64,000 bases of DNA. It comes from AP-15 sp963777435. Its GTDB lineage: Bacteria > Pseudomonadota > Alphaproteobacteria > ATCC43930 > CGMCC-115725. Shown piece by piece: positions 1 through 8,471 of the stretch (position 1 is the stretch's first letter; each line of letters begins with the position of its first letter). The stretch covers positions 868,001 through 932,000 of the forward strand of contig CAVZQT010000004.1 of the NCBI GenBank assembly GCA_963777435.1. Reading direction: 5' to 3'. The notes beneath the pieces are model-generated. The model searched no databases and was not told where the DNA came from. It worked only from the letters and a program-made list of their open reading frames with translations. A program made the translations under genes and the position numbers.

Positions 1-374
1 TCGCGCGGCGCCTTGTATGAGCCGTAATAAAGCCCGCGGAACATGTGGATATAGACAATCGCGAAGAACATCGACGCGCCGTTGGCGTGCGCGTAGCGGA
101 TCAGCCAGCCGTAGTTGACGTCGCGCATGATGCGCTCGACCGAATCAAAGGCGAGCAGCGCGCTCGGCGTATATTGCATCGCGAGAAAAATGCCGGTGAC
201 GATCATCACCACCAGCATGATCCCGGCAAGCGAGCCGAAATTCCACCAATAGGTCAGATTGCGCGGGGTCGGGTATTCGTAGAGCTCGTGCTGAAAGGCT
301 GCCATAAATGGCAGCCGATAATCGATCCAGCGAATGATCCGGCTTCCCGTGCCGGGACGCGCGTCGGCCATCAT
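1..374 (-). CDS. petB: Cytochrome b of the bc1 complex (N-terminal part, runs off the window)
   Basis: Membrane subunit of ubiquinol:cytochrome c reductase. It binds two b-hemes and forms the quinol-oxidising and quinone-reducing sites in the inner membrane. The reverse-strand translation starts MMADARPGTGSRIIRW, continues through the typical WWNFGSLAG and IRYAHANGAS segments, and reaches IHMFRGLYYGSY, which carries heme-ligand histidines. It is cut by the window edge at about residue 124. The start lies only 6 bases after the stop of the Rieske gene, so the two form one operon in the usual petA-petB order; cytochrome c1 should follow outside the window. Identification is secure; the start could be either of two adjacent ATG codons. 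Confidence 0.93.
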   Translation of the reverse strand, partial: MMADARPGTGSRIIRWIDYRLPFMAAFQHELYEYPTPRNLTYWWNFGSLAGIMLVVMIVTGIFLAMQYTPSALLAFDSVERIMRDVNYGWLIRYAHANGASMFFAIVYIHMFRGLYYGSYKAPR

Positions 375-380
375 GTGCTC

Positions 381-935
381 CTAGCCGATCTTGATTGTGG
401 TATTGGCGGCGAAATTGTAGGGCGGCACAGCGAGGTTAAGCGGTGCGGGACCCTGGCGGATGCGCCCCGAGGTGTCGTAGACCGACCCGTGGCAGGGGCA
501 GAACCAGCCGCCAAACGGGCCGCGGTCGTCGCCGGTCTTCTGCCCGAGCGGGATACAGCCCAAATGCGTGCAAACCCCGACGATAACCAGCCATTCCGGT
601 TTTCTGACGCGCTCGGCATCTGGCTGCGGATCGCGCAGCTGGGACAAATCGACATCCTGGGCGGCTTTGATCTCGGCCGGTGTCCGATGGTCGATAAACA
701 CTGGCTTGCCCCGCCAGGCGACCGTAAGCCGCTGCCCAGCCGCCACCGGGCCGAGATCGACTTCGGTTGTCGCTGCGGCCAAAGTGTCACGCGCCGGGTT
801 CAACGTGTCGACAAAAGGCCAGATCGTGGCGCCGACGGCGACCGCGCCGAGCGCTCCGGCGGTCAACATCAGAAAGTCGCGGCGAGTGTCGCCGGCATGG
901 GCATGGCTAATGTTCTCGTGCGCCAAATCGGCCAT
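381..935 (-). CDS. petA: Ubiquinol-cytochrome c reductase Rieske iron-sulfur subunit
   Basis: Carries the [2Fe-2S] cluster that takes electrons from ubiquinol to cytochrome c1. The 184-residue protein has a twin-arginine motif RRDFL (18-22), one membrane anchor (about 25-41), and both cluster-binding boxes: CTHLGC (122-127) and CPCHGS (146-151), giving two Cys and two His ligands plus the disulfide pair. Length and layout are those of alphaproteobacterial Rieske proteins. It is the first gene of the bc1 operon and is followed directly by cytochrome b. The 165 bases between its start and trmL should hold divergent promoters, but I see no certain -35/-10 pair. Confidence 0.97.
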   Translation of the reverse strand: MADLAHENISHAHAGDTRRDFLMLTAGALGAVAVGATIWPFVDTLNPARDTLAAATTEVDLGPVAAGQRLTVAWRGKPVFIDHRTPAEIKAAQDVDLSQLRDPQPDAERVRKPEWLVIVGVCTHLGCIPLGQKTGDDRGPFGGWFCPCHGSVYDTSGRIRQGPAPLNLAVPPYNFAANTTIKIG

Positions 936-1100
936 TCAATCCTCAACCCCTGAACTCGCCGCAATTTTGCGATCGATCGGTGAAGCTATACTGTCGAAGA
1001 AGCGGAACTATGCGACAGACTGCCGCATAATTGGGCGGAGCAGCGCTGCCTTGTCGACTTGTATAGCTCTCCGCCGGCAACCACAAATCGGAGGGTTTGC

Positions 1101-1559
1101 TTGCGCCTCGCTTTGTTCGAACCGGACATTCCGCAAAATACTGGTGCGCTGTTACGATTGGCGGCGTGTTTCGGCGTGCCGGTCGATTTGATCGAGCCTT
1201 GCGGGTTTCTGCTCGACGATCGTCGTTTAAAGCGGGCAGTCCTTGATTACGGTATGCTTTGTGAGGTCAAGCGGCATGCGTCTTGGGAAGCATTTCTCGC
1301 CGAGCGCGTCCCGGCTTCGCGGCTGGTGCTGATGACAACCTCGGGGACCGTGCCGTTGCATCGCTTCTTATTTACCGGGCAGGATACGATCCTGCTCGGG
1401 CGCGAAAGCGCCGGCGCCCCGGCAGCGGTGCATAACGCCGCAGCAGCGCGGGTCGCGATCCCTTTGCGCACCGCCGCTCGATCGCTCAACGTCGCACTTG
1501 CCGGCGCCATAGCGCTCTTCGAAGCGCTCCGGCAAACCGACCTGTTACCCGAGCGATGA
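1101..1559 (+). CDS. trmL: tRNA (cytidine/uridine-2'-O-)-methyltransferase TrmL (SPOUT family)
   Basis: Predicted to methylate the ribose of the wobble nucleotide (position 34) of tRNA-Leu isoacceptors using SAM. The protein has the family opening LALFEPDIPQNTGALLRLA, then LLGRESAGAP, and the C-terminal knot PLRTAARSLNVALAGAIALF. I place the start at TTG 1101: GGAGG lies at 1090-1094, six bases upstream, and translation from it gives the usual family N-terminus. An ATG 14 codons further upstream (1059) would add a non-conserved leader. The stop overlaps the start of hemF (ATGA), so the two are translationally coupled. Confidence 0.9.
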   Translation: MRLALFEPDIPQNTGALLRLAACFGVPVDLIEPCGFLLDDRRLKRAVLDYGMLCEVKRHASWEAFLAERVPASRLVLMTTSGTVPLHRFLFTGQDTILLGRESAGAPAAVHNAAAARVAIPLRTAARSLNVALAGAIALFEALRQTDLLPER

Positions 1560-2425
1560 ACCCGATCTTCGTTTTCCCGCCCGATCGCGAACGCTGCGAA
1601 CGCGCGGCTGCTTGGTTCGCTGCGCTGCGCGACCGGATTTGCGCCGAATTCGAAGCGATCGAGGACGAGTACGCCTCGGAGCGGCCGGACCGGGATGGCG
1701 CCGGCCGATTCGAACGCAAGCCTTGGGAGCGCCTGGGTGGTGGCGGCGGCGTCACCTCCCTCATGCACGGGCGGGTGTTTGAAAAAGTCGGGGTCAACAT
1801 CTCGACGGTGTCGGGCGAATTCTCGCCGGAGTTTCGCAAGGATATCCCGGGCGCTGCCGAGGATCCGAGATTCTGGGCGAGCGGGATTTCGCTTGTTGCG
1901 CATATGTGCTCGCCTTTGGTGCCGGCGGTTCACATGAACACCCGGCATATCGTCACGACAAAAGCCTGGTTGGGCGGCGGTGCTGATCTGACCCCGATCT
2001 ATCCGGACCCGCCGGCCGAAACTGTGTTTCACGCAGCTCTTCGCCAGGCCTGCGATAGCTACGATCCCGAATGTCACGCCAAGTTCAAAGCATGGTGCGA
2101 CAAATATTTCTTTCTCGAGCATCGCAACGAACCGCGCGGCGCCGGTGGGATTTTTTTCGATTACCTCGACAGCGGCGATTGGGAGCGGGACTTCGGCTTT
2201 GTCCGTGCGGTCGGCGAAGCGTTCCTCGATGTCTATCCGGCGATCGTCCGTCCGCGCATGCGGCTTTCTTGGAACGACGAGCAGCGCCGCCATCAGCTGG
2301 TCCGGCGCGGTCGCTATGTCGAATTCAACCTCCTTTACGACCGCGGTACTCGTTTTGGACTCAAAACCGGCGGCAATGTCGAGGCGATCCTGATGTCGCT
2401 GCCACCCGAAGTAGCTTGGCCCTAA
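1556..2425 (+). CDS. hemF: Oxygen-dependent coproporphyrinogen III oxidase
   Basis: Converts coproporphyrinogen III to protoporphyrinogen IX by two O2-dependent decarboxylations in heme synthesis (EC 1.3.3.3). The 289-residue protein has the HemF core WLGGGADLTPIYP (about 138-150) and the C-terminal block GRYVEFNLLYDRGTRFG followed by EAILMSLPP, which form the active site and dimer contact. Length is normal for the family. It overlaps trmL by four bases, a coupling common in alphaproteobacteria. Cytoplasmic. Its presence shows aerobic heme synthesis, in keeping with the bc1 genes upstream. Confidence 0.97.
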   Translation: MNPIFVFPPDRERCERAAAWFAALRDRICAEFEAIEDEYASERPDRDGAGRFERKPWERLGGGGGVTSLMHGRVFEKVGVNISTVSGEFSPEFRKDIPGAAEDPRFWASGISLVAHMCSPLVPAVHMNTRHIVTTKAWLGGGADLTPIYPDPPAETVFHAALRQACDSYDPECHAKFKAWCDKYFFLEHRNEPRGAGGIFFDYLDSGDWERDFGFVRAVGEAFLDVYPAIVRPRMRLSWNDEQRRHQLVRRGRYVEFNLLYDRGTRFGLKTGGNVEAILMSLPPEVAWP

Positions 2426-2464
2426 CAACGGAACACCCGGATACGCCGGCCGTTTGCCTGTCGA

Positions 2465-2845
2465 ATGATCAAAGTACAAATCAACGACCGCGCCGCGCTC
2501 GAACGCGCTTATCCACCTGATGCCTATGCCGCCGACGCGGCAGCGAACTCGGCTCCGGCAAACGAGGCAATCAGCGGCGTTCGCATTCTCAGCGCCCCCG
2601 ACAACGCCGGCGAGTTCAGTTTTGAACGCGGCCGCCGGCAAGTCGGCGAAACGGCTTCCGCGGTCTTTCTGGCACCCTATCGTCCCGCCAGCAACGCCGG
2701 CGCGCCTCACTCGGCGGCCGCCAACCCGCGCACTGGCTACGATGCTTTCCTCGGCGAGATCATCGAGGCCGCGAGGCGATTTGGTTTCCAGCCTGATGAC
2801 TCGCCGGGCCAGGGCGATCCGCGCATCCGCGGGTTGCGGCAATAG
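2465..2845 (+). CDS. Hypothetical protein downstream of hemF
   Basis: A 126-residue ORF starting 40 bases after hemF. It opens MIKVQINDRAALERAYPPD, is rich in Ala, Asn and Pro in the middle, and ends in a charged GEIIEAARRFGFQPDD segment. I recognise no family. Codon third positions are strongly GC-biased like the neighbouring genes, which argues for real coding. It is also crossed by a long reverse-strand ORF that I regard as a shadow. No signal peptide or membrane segment is seen. Confidence 0.5.
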   Translation: MIKVQINDRAALERAYPPDAYAADAAANSAPANEAISGVRILSAPDNAGEFSFERGRRQVGETASAVFLAPYRPASNAGAPHSAAANPRTGYDAFLGEIIEAARRFGFQPDDSPGQGDPRIRGLRQ

Positions 2846-2860
2846 CGCCGGCGACCACGA

Positions 2861-3811
2861 TCAGACCTGTTGGATTGCCGACAGCAGCCACTCGCCGCCG
2901 CGTTGGCGAACAAAGGTCCACACCTCTTCGAACTCGCCCGGTGTCCGCGAATCGCCGCTTACCAAGGCATTGCGGTCCCCCTCGGGCGCGCCGAGACGCT
3001 GAACATAATCGATCGCCCGCCAGCGTAAGAAAGCGGTCGCGTATTGCCGATCGCCCTCCTCCCAGGCTTCGGTCAGCTCGCCTTTGACGAGTTGCACGTT
3101 GCTGATGATGTTGTGCAGCCCCCGACTGGTATTGCGGCTCAGCTCTTCCGAGAAGTAACTTAGCATTTCGGGCGTCATCAGCCGGCGCATCGCCCCGAGG
3201 TCGCCGGCGGTCCAGGCCTGCTGGATTGCTGCGTGGATGCGCTGGAACGCCTGCAAGTCCGGGTCGCCGAGATTGACGTCACGACCGCGGAAGCGGCTTG
3301 CCGGGGCTGCCGCAGCTCCAGCCGAGCGCGGCCCAAAACCCGTCGCTCCGGCACCTGGCCATCCGTTCGAGAACGCCCGACGCCGGAACAGCCGCACGGC
3401 AAACCAGATCAAGAGGCCGATGAGTGCGATCCACAGCAGGGTCCCAAACATCGAACCGGCAGCACCGCCGGCACCCTCGGCATTAGCCGCGTGTCCGAAC
3501 AACCACGACCCGAAAAGTCCGCCAGCCAAGCCGGTCAGAAATGGATGCCGCTGGAAAAAACTGCCGCCATAGCCGGGCGCCGGCATGCCCGGGGCAAAGC
3601 TGGGCGCGCTCGGTGCCTGCGGCGTAATGCTGCGGTTCAGCGGCTGCGCGCCGTTATTGTCCCAGCTCCGCACGCCGCGGCTGCCAAAACTCGACGGGCG
3701 CCCGCCAAAAGAGCTCCCTCCTCGCGCTTCCGCCAAGGCGGGCGCCAGCGCCATAAACGCACAGCAGAAAAGCGCCAGAAGAATGCGCCAATTCAGAATT
3801 GCTTTCGACAT
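2861..3811 (-). CDS. Tim44-like domain membrane protein
   Basis: A 316-residue protein with an N-terminal signal or membrane segment (about 8-27), a Gly/Ser/Pro-rich low-complexity stretch (29-85), further hydrophobic segments (about 90-108 and 121-141), and a C-terminal Tim44-like domain (about 182-316) with LMTPEMLSYFSEEL and AWEEGDRQYATAFLRWRAID. In alphaproteobacteria such proteins are membrane-anchored; the domain is related to the mitochondrial import-motor subunit Tim44, and some act in membrane-protein or respiratory-complex quality control. That role is inferred here. It is convergent with the preceding hypothetical gene. Confidence 0.88.
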   Translation of the reverse strand: MSKAILNWRILLALFCCAFMALAPALAEARGGSSFGGRPSSFGSRGVRSWDNNGAQPLNRSITPQAPSAPSFAPGMPAPGYGGSFFQRHPFLTGLAGGLFGSWLFGHAANAEGAGGAAGSMFGTLLWIALIGLLIWFAVRLFRRRAFSNGWPGAGATGFGPRSAGAAAAPASRFRGRDVNLGDPDLQAFQRIHAAIQQAWTAGDLGAMRRLMTPEMLSYFSEELSRNTSRGLHNIISNVQLVKGELTEAWEEGDRQYATAFLRWRAIDYVQRLGAPEGDRNALVSGDSRTPGEFEEVWTFVRQRGGEWLLSAIQQV

Positions 3812-4046
3812 GTCACCGGCTCGTACGGACGCGGAAAATCCGCGCCGATCAAATATTGGTGCGCCTAGCGGGTTGCAAAAGCGCCGGCCGGCACATTGGC
3901 TGCCGCGGTCGCCGAATCCGGCCGAAGCCCTTGTTGATCGCGGGACTCACTCAACCTACTTTATATTCGTTCGCAAGTGATCCGCTTTGGGGCGCCGCAT
4001 TTGGGCTCGGCAGCGGTTTCTCGCTCGCCAATGAGGAGAAGAGTGA

Positions 4047-4496
4047 ATGTCGCGATTGTCGCTGTTCAACTCGCCTTTGCTGCTCGGTTTTGATCATTTC
4101 GAGCGGGCGCTCGACCGGGTCAGCAAGGGATCAAGCGACGGGTACCCCCCCTATAACATTGAACAACTCGGAGAGAATGCACTCCGTATTACGCTCGCCG
4201 TCGCCGGGTTCACGATGAATGATCTCAGCATCACCGTCGAAGACAACCAACTGGTGATCCGCGGCAAGCAAACGGAAGACGCGCAGCGGGTTTATCTCCA
4301 CCGCGGAATAGCGGCTCGACAGTTCCAGCGATCCTTTGTTTTGGCCGAGGGGATCGAGGTCAGCGGGGCTTGGCTCGACAATGGTTTGCTCCACATCGAT
4401 TTAGTGCGCCCCGAGATTCAAAGCCGGGTCAGAACTGTTGAGATTAAGAGCGGGTCGACCACCGCGCCGAAAACAACGGTTCGCCCGCAGAGCTAG
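4047..4496 (+). CDS. ibpA: Hsp20 family small heat-shock protein
   Basis: ATP-independent chaperone that holds unfolding proteins in a refoldable state. The 149-residue protein has the IbpA-type N-terminus (SPLLLGFDHFERALDRVS), an alpha-crystallin domain (about 33-130) with ITLAVAGF and LVIRGKQ strands, and the GLLHIDLVRPE strand near the end. A GAGGAGAAGAG ribosome site sits just before the ATG. The stop is directly followed by the GTG of the DUF1150 gene, the standard alphaproteobacterial pair. A heat-shock promoter is expected in the 235 bases upstream, but I cannot assign one with confidence. Confidence 0.94.
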   Translation: MSRLSLFNSPLLLGFDHFERALDRVSKGSSDGYPPYNIEQLGENALRITLAVAGFTMNDLSITVEDNQLVIRGKQTEDAQRVYLHRGIAARQFQRSFVLAEGIEVSGAWLDNGLLHIDLVRPEIQSRVRTVEIKSGSTTAPKTTVRPQS

Positions 4497-4721
4497 GTGA
4501 AAAAAATGAATGGCATCGAACGGATTGAATACATGACGGCAAGCGAGCTGGCCATGCTCGGTGTCCAGGACCTTGCTTACATCAAACAGGTTGTGATCGA
4601 CGGGACTACGGGCTATGCCGTCCATGCCGCCGACGGGACCGAGATTGTGGTGCTGCCGAATCGAGATGTCGCCTTCGCCACTGTGCGGCAGCACGATCTG
4701 GAGCCGCTGAGCGTACACTGA
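4497..4721 (+). CDS. DUF1150 family protein
   Basis: A 74-residue protein with the family pattern ELAMLGVQDLAYIKQV, then YAVHAADGT and VVLPNRDVAFATV. DUF1150 genes typically follow Hsp20 in alphaproteobacteria; their function is unknown but the association suggests a role in the stress response. I start it at GTG 4497, which abuts the hsp20 stop codon with no gap; ATG 4506, three codons later, is an alternative. Confidence 0.88.
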   Translation: MKKMNGIERIEYMTASELAMLGVQDLAYIKQVVIDGTTGYAVHAADGTEIVVLPNRDVAFATVRQHDLEPLSVH

Positions 4722-4760
4722 CCCCCGGTTTCGCCGCATCGCTGTCTCTCTAGGTCGATC

Positions 4761-5225
4761 TCACGCCGCGTCGCTCTCCGTCATGTCGGTAAGCAGGGCA
4801 TAGAGCGCATCCGGATTGTCCGTCCCGCGCAGCTTCTCGCAAACCGCGCGGTCACGCAACAAACGGGATACCCGGGCCAGCGCCTTCAGGTGGTCGGAGC
4901 CGGCATTCTCCGGAGCCAGCAGCAGGAAGATCAGATCGACCGGCTGATCGTCGATCGCTTCAAAGGCGATCGGTCGTTCGAGACGTGCGAATATCCCGTA
5001 GAATTTGTCGAGCCCCGGAAGCTTTCCGTGTGGGATGCCGATACCCGCACCGATGCCGGTCGAGCCGAGGCGTTCACGCTCGATCAGGACGTCAAAGATC
5101 GTGCGGTCGGGGATGCCCGTTATCGCCGCGGCGCGCTTGGCGAGTTCTTGAATTGCCTGTCGCTTGCTCGTCGCGCGCAACTGGGCGATTACGCTGCGAG
5201 GCGTGATCAAGTCGCTAATGTCCAT
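4761..5225 (-). CDS. ptsN: PTS IIA-like nitrogen regulatory protein PtsN
   Basis: Terminal phospho-acceptor (EIIA-Ntr) of the nitrogen PTS, involved in linking nitrogen and carbon status to potassium transport and other targets. The 154-residue protein starts MDISDLITPRSVIAQL and has the phosphohistidine region GIGIPHGKLPGL and the PIAFEAIDDQPVDLIFLLLAPE block. I choose ATG 5225 because it matches the family N-terminus; an upstream ATG at 5252 would add nine residues. It ends the lptC-lptA-lptB-rpoN-hpf-ptsN cluster, the conserved order around rpoN. Confidence 0.95.
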   Translation of the reverse strand: MDISDLITPRSVIAQLRATSKRQAIQELAKRAAAITGIPDRTIFDVLIERERLGSTGIGAGIGIPHGKLPGLDKFYGIFARLERPIAFEAIDDQPVDLIFLLLAPENAGSDHLKALARVSRLLRDRAVCEKLRGTDNPDALYALLTDMTESDAA

Positions 5226-5333
5226 GATCTGGCCCGGTTGTGGCTTTGGCAACCTCTACCCGATCCGCGCCCAGGCGCGGCGGCTTCCAAGCCAAATACT
5301 CCTCACCAACAACGGATTGCGTATAACACGGGA

Positions 5334-5960
5334 TCAAACAACTGCGCGCCCGGATGATGGTCCAACCCTGTCGCGCAGAGCGGGATCGAGCACCGGATCC
5401 ACCCAGCCGATATTACCGTCGGCCCGCCGGTAAACAAGGTTCAGCTCGCCATGCGACCGGTTGCGGAACAGCAGCACCGGTGCATCGGCGAGATCGATGC
5501 GCATGACCGCCTCGCCAACGGTAAGCCGCGGCACCTCGGTGCTGATTTCCGCGATCACGGTCGGAGCGCCCGAGGATGACTGTTCCTCGGCGTCCTCGTC
5601 GGCCACCGGAGCGAGCACATAGTCACGGGCGCTTTCGACCGGCTCTGCCATCTCCGGCGTCTTGGCATGATGGTCGCGCAGGCAGCGCTTGTAACGGCGC
5701 AGCTGTTTGGCGACACGTTCGGCCGCCGAGTCAAAGGCGCTAGGCGCGTCGTTGCGCGCCGCGCTCGCATTGACGACGATCCCGCGGCCAATGTGCAGCG
5801 AGACCTCGGCGCGGGCGAGGTAGGCCTCCTTCGCGATCACGACATGCGCCTCGATCGCCGTTTTGAAATATTTGGTCAGGATTGATTCGAGGGTTTCCTC
5901 GACGCGCGCCCGCAACGCGTGGCCGATACCGATTTGCTTGCCCGTGACCGTCAGCTGCAT
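5334..5960 (-). CDS. hpf: Ribosome hibernation promoting factor, long form
   Basis: Binds ribosomes in stationary phase and promotes 100S dimers. The 208-residue protein has an N-terminal RaiA/HPF domain (about 1-105, opening MQLTVTGKQIGIGHALRARV) and a C-terminal dimerisation domain (about 150-205) with EAVMRIDLADAPVLLFRNR and NLVYRRADGNIGWVDP. The two-domain layout is the long HPF. It lies between rpoN (147 bases upstream) and ptsN, as in most alphaproteobacteria and many gammaproteobacteria. Confidence 0.95.
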   Translation of the reverse strand: MQLTVTGKQIGIGHALRARVEETLESILTKYFKTAIEAHVVIAKEAYLARAEVSLHIGRGIVVNASAARNDAPSAFDSAAERVAKQLRRYKRCLRDHHAKTPEMAEPVESARDYVLAPVADEDAEEQSSSGAPTVIAEISTEVPRLTVGEAVMRIDLADAPVLLFRNRSHGELNLVYRRADGNIGWVDPVLDPALRDRVGPSSGRAVV

Positions 5961-6107
5961 CGCGAACGCCTTTTCGCTGAAGATCGGGGGTGCTCTGGCG
6001 CTGCTCTATAAACGAAATTGGGGTTTTGAATAGACCCGGTCAAGCAGCGGCGCCCCGCCGTTACCGGTTCGGATCAACAACGGCGAGCAAGCATTTCCCG
6101 CTTCGCC

Positions 6108-7606
6108 TCACAAAGCGAGCATTTTTTCCCGACGGCGTTGCACCGATGAAGGAATGCGCATCGCCTCGCGATATTTGGCGACGGTGCGTCGGGCAATGTC
6201 GACCCCATCGCGTTGCAGCAATTCAACAATACGCTCGTCGGAGAATGTCGCTCCGGGCGGCTCGCGGTCGATCAAGTTGCGGATCAGATGCCGCACCGCC
6301 TCAGCCGAGTGCGCGTCCCCGCCACTCGACGCCGGGATCGAGGAGGTGAAAAAATATTTGAGCTCATAGAGCCCCCGCGGTGTGGCCATGTACTTGTTGC
6401 TGGTCACCCGACTTACGGTGCTCTCATGCATCCCAATCGCCTCGGCAATGTCGCGCAGGATCAGCGGACGCAGCGACTGTACACCGCGCCGGAAGAAAGC
6501 GTCCTGCTGGCGAACGATTTCGGCAGCCACCTTGAGGATCGTGGTCGCACGCTGATGCAGCGATTTGACAAGCCAATTGGCGGCGTGAAGACGATCGCTC
6601 AGGTAATCCTTTTCCGCTTTGCTGCGGGCCGCCTGGCGGATCTTGGCGTGGTATTTGTTGTTAACGAGGACACGCGGCAAAGTTTCGCTGTTTAGTTCGA
6701 CGATCCACCCGCCATCGGGCTGGGCCCGCATCAGAATGTCGGGCACGACCGGCTGGGCGAGCGGCGGGTCAAAGGCCAGCCCCGGCCGAGGATCGAGCGA
6801 TTTGATCTCGGCAATCATTTCGGCCATGTCCTCGGCGTCGACCTGGCAGACCCGGATCAGCGCCGGAATGTTGCGCGCGGCGAGCAGCGGCAAATTCTCG
6901 AGCAGTGCTCGCATTGCCGGGTCAAGCCGATTGCGGTCGCGCAGTTGGAGTGCGAGGCATTCGGGCAAATCGCGCGCAAAAATGCCGGCGGGGTCGAATT
7001 GCTGAAGCCGCCCGAGAACCTCTTCAACCCCTGGCAAATGGCAATCGAGCACCGCCGCGACGGTGTCGAGCGCGCCGCCGAGGTAACCGTTTTCGTCGAG
7101 TAGATCGAGCAGGTGCATTGCGATCAGTTGATCGGCTTGATCGGGCAGGTCGGTTCCGATCTGCTCGAGGACGTGCTCGCGTAAGGTGCGCGGGCGTGCT
7201 GCCTGTGCTCGAGCCCGTTATGGTCGTCGGTGCCAAGCGTTCCATTTCGGCTCCGCCAAGCCTGAGGCTCCTCGGCGAAATTGAGGGATCCGTCTCCCTC
7301 GACCCCGGACGCAGCGTGCCAGTGTTCGCTTGCGTCGGATGCGAGATCGCCAGCCAACCCTTCTGGTAGCGCCGCTGTCGAGGAATGCTCGGCGCCGTTT
7401 GCGGTGTCGGCCCCGGAAAGCCCCTCTTCTCGCGCCGGTTCGCGCCGCTCCAGGAGAGGGTTTTGTTGAATCTCGGCGTCAATAAAATTGTTTAGTTCGA
7501 GGTTCGAGAGCTGCAGCATTTTGATTGCCTGCTGCAGTTGCGGCGTCATCACCAACGCCTGCGACTGGCGCAATTCAAGCCGCTGCGAAAAACCCATTCT
7601 GTTCAC
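6108..7606 (-). CDS. rpoN: RNA polymerase sigma-54 factor, split by a 1-base frameshift
   Basis: Sigma-54 directs RNA polymerase to -24/-12 promoters for nitrogen and other regulons. The N-terminal part (7606 to about 7190) has Gln-rich region I (LVMTPQLQQAIKMLQLSNLE). The C-terminal part has the helix-turn-helix (ESTVSRVTSNKYMATPRG) and the RpoN box ARRTVAKYRE. They are in different frames. Near 7188-7195 the first frame runs into ...ARAPYASTSSS, while the next frame gives TLREHVLEQIGTDLPDQAD, the expected continuation. One missing base restores a 499-residue protein of normal length. No residue of the conserved core is otherwise lost, so this is probably a sequencing error or a very recent mutation. 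Confidence 0.9.
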
Positions 7607-7628
7607 ATCGCGCTCCGCTCGGAGCGGC

Positions 7629-8471
7629 TTATAGGCTAAACCGATCGCCGAGGAAAACCCGCCTCACGTCAGCATCGGCGACGATTTCTGCGGGCAAGCC
7701 TTCCATTAATACTTGACCTGCGTGCAGTATATACGCTCGGTCCACGATTTCAAGGGTTTCACGCACGTTATGGTCGGTGATCAGGACCCCTATCCCACGA
7801 TCTTTGAGATGGCCAATTAAGTCACGGATGTCGGCGACCGCGATCGGATCGATCCCAGCGAGGGGCTCGTCGAGTAAGATAAAATGGGGTTGGGTTGCAA
7901 GCGCGCGCGCAATCTCGACGCGGCGCCGCTCGCCGCCGGAAAGCGCCATCGCGGGCGCGCGGCGAAGATGGGTAATCGAAAACTCGGCCAGCAGGGAGTC
8001 AAGCTTCGTCTCGCGCGCCTCGACTTCGGGTTCGACCACCTCGAGGATCGCGCGGATATTCTGCTCGACGCTCAAGCCTCTGAAAATCGAAGCCTCTTGG
8101 GGCAGATAACCGATCCCGCGACGCGCCCGGCGATACATCGGAAGATCGGTGATGTCCTGGCCGTCCAGTGTCACGATGCCGGTATCCGCGGCGATCAATC
8201 CGGTGATAATGTAAAAACAGGTGGTCTTGCCCGCTCCGTTTGGGCCCAGCAGTCCAACCACCTCGCCGCGCTGCAGCGAAACGTCTACCGCGCGCAGCAC
8301 CGGCCGCCGCTTAAAGCTTTTGCCAAGTCCGTGCCCGCAAAGCGCCCGATCGGGCGCGGGGCGCTGCGCTGCGCCGCGCTCCGAGAGGAGGCGATTTTCG
8401 GCGATCAGTCGCGGCTTCGCTCCAACCGCGCCGCGTGAGCTTAGGCCGAACGACGCGCCGATTGCCTTCAT
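7629..8471 (-). CDS. lptB: LPS export ABC transporter ATP-binding protein LptB
   Basis: ATPase that drives extraction of lipopolysaccharide from the inner membrane with LptFG. From ATG 8471 the protein has 280 residues: a nonconserved 45-residue N-terminal tail, Walker A GPNGAGKT (76-83), Q-loop YLPQEASIF, signature LSGGERRR, Walker B ILLDEP and the switch histidine in ITDHNVRETL. The start overlaps the lptA stop (ATGA), so the genes are coupled. The open frame continues further upstream through lptA but without homology. The tail is longer than the roughly 240-residue family norm. Confidence 0.95.
   Translation of the reverse strand: MKAIGASFGLSSRGAVGAKPRLIAENRLLSERGAAQRPAPDRALCGHGLGKSFKRRPVLRAVDVSLQRGEVVGLLGPNGAGKTTCFYIITGLIAADTGIVTLDGQDITDLPMYRRARRGIGYLPQEASIFRGLSVEQNIRAILEVVEPEVEARETKLDSLLAEFSITHLRRAPAMALSGGERRRVEIARALATQPHFILLDEPLAGIDPIAVADIRDLIGHLKDRGIGVLITDHNVRETLEIVDRAYILHAGQVLMEGLPAEIVADADVRRVFLGDRFSL

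Noticed and set aside
1247..2842. 531-codon reverse-strand ORF across trmL, hemF and the hypothetical gene
   Set aside because: It is antisense to recognisable trmL and hemF, has no family motifs and mirrors their codon bias, so it is a shadow.
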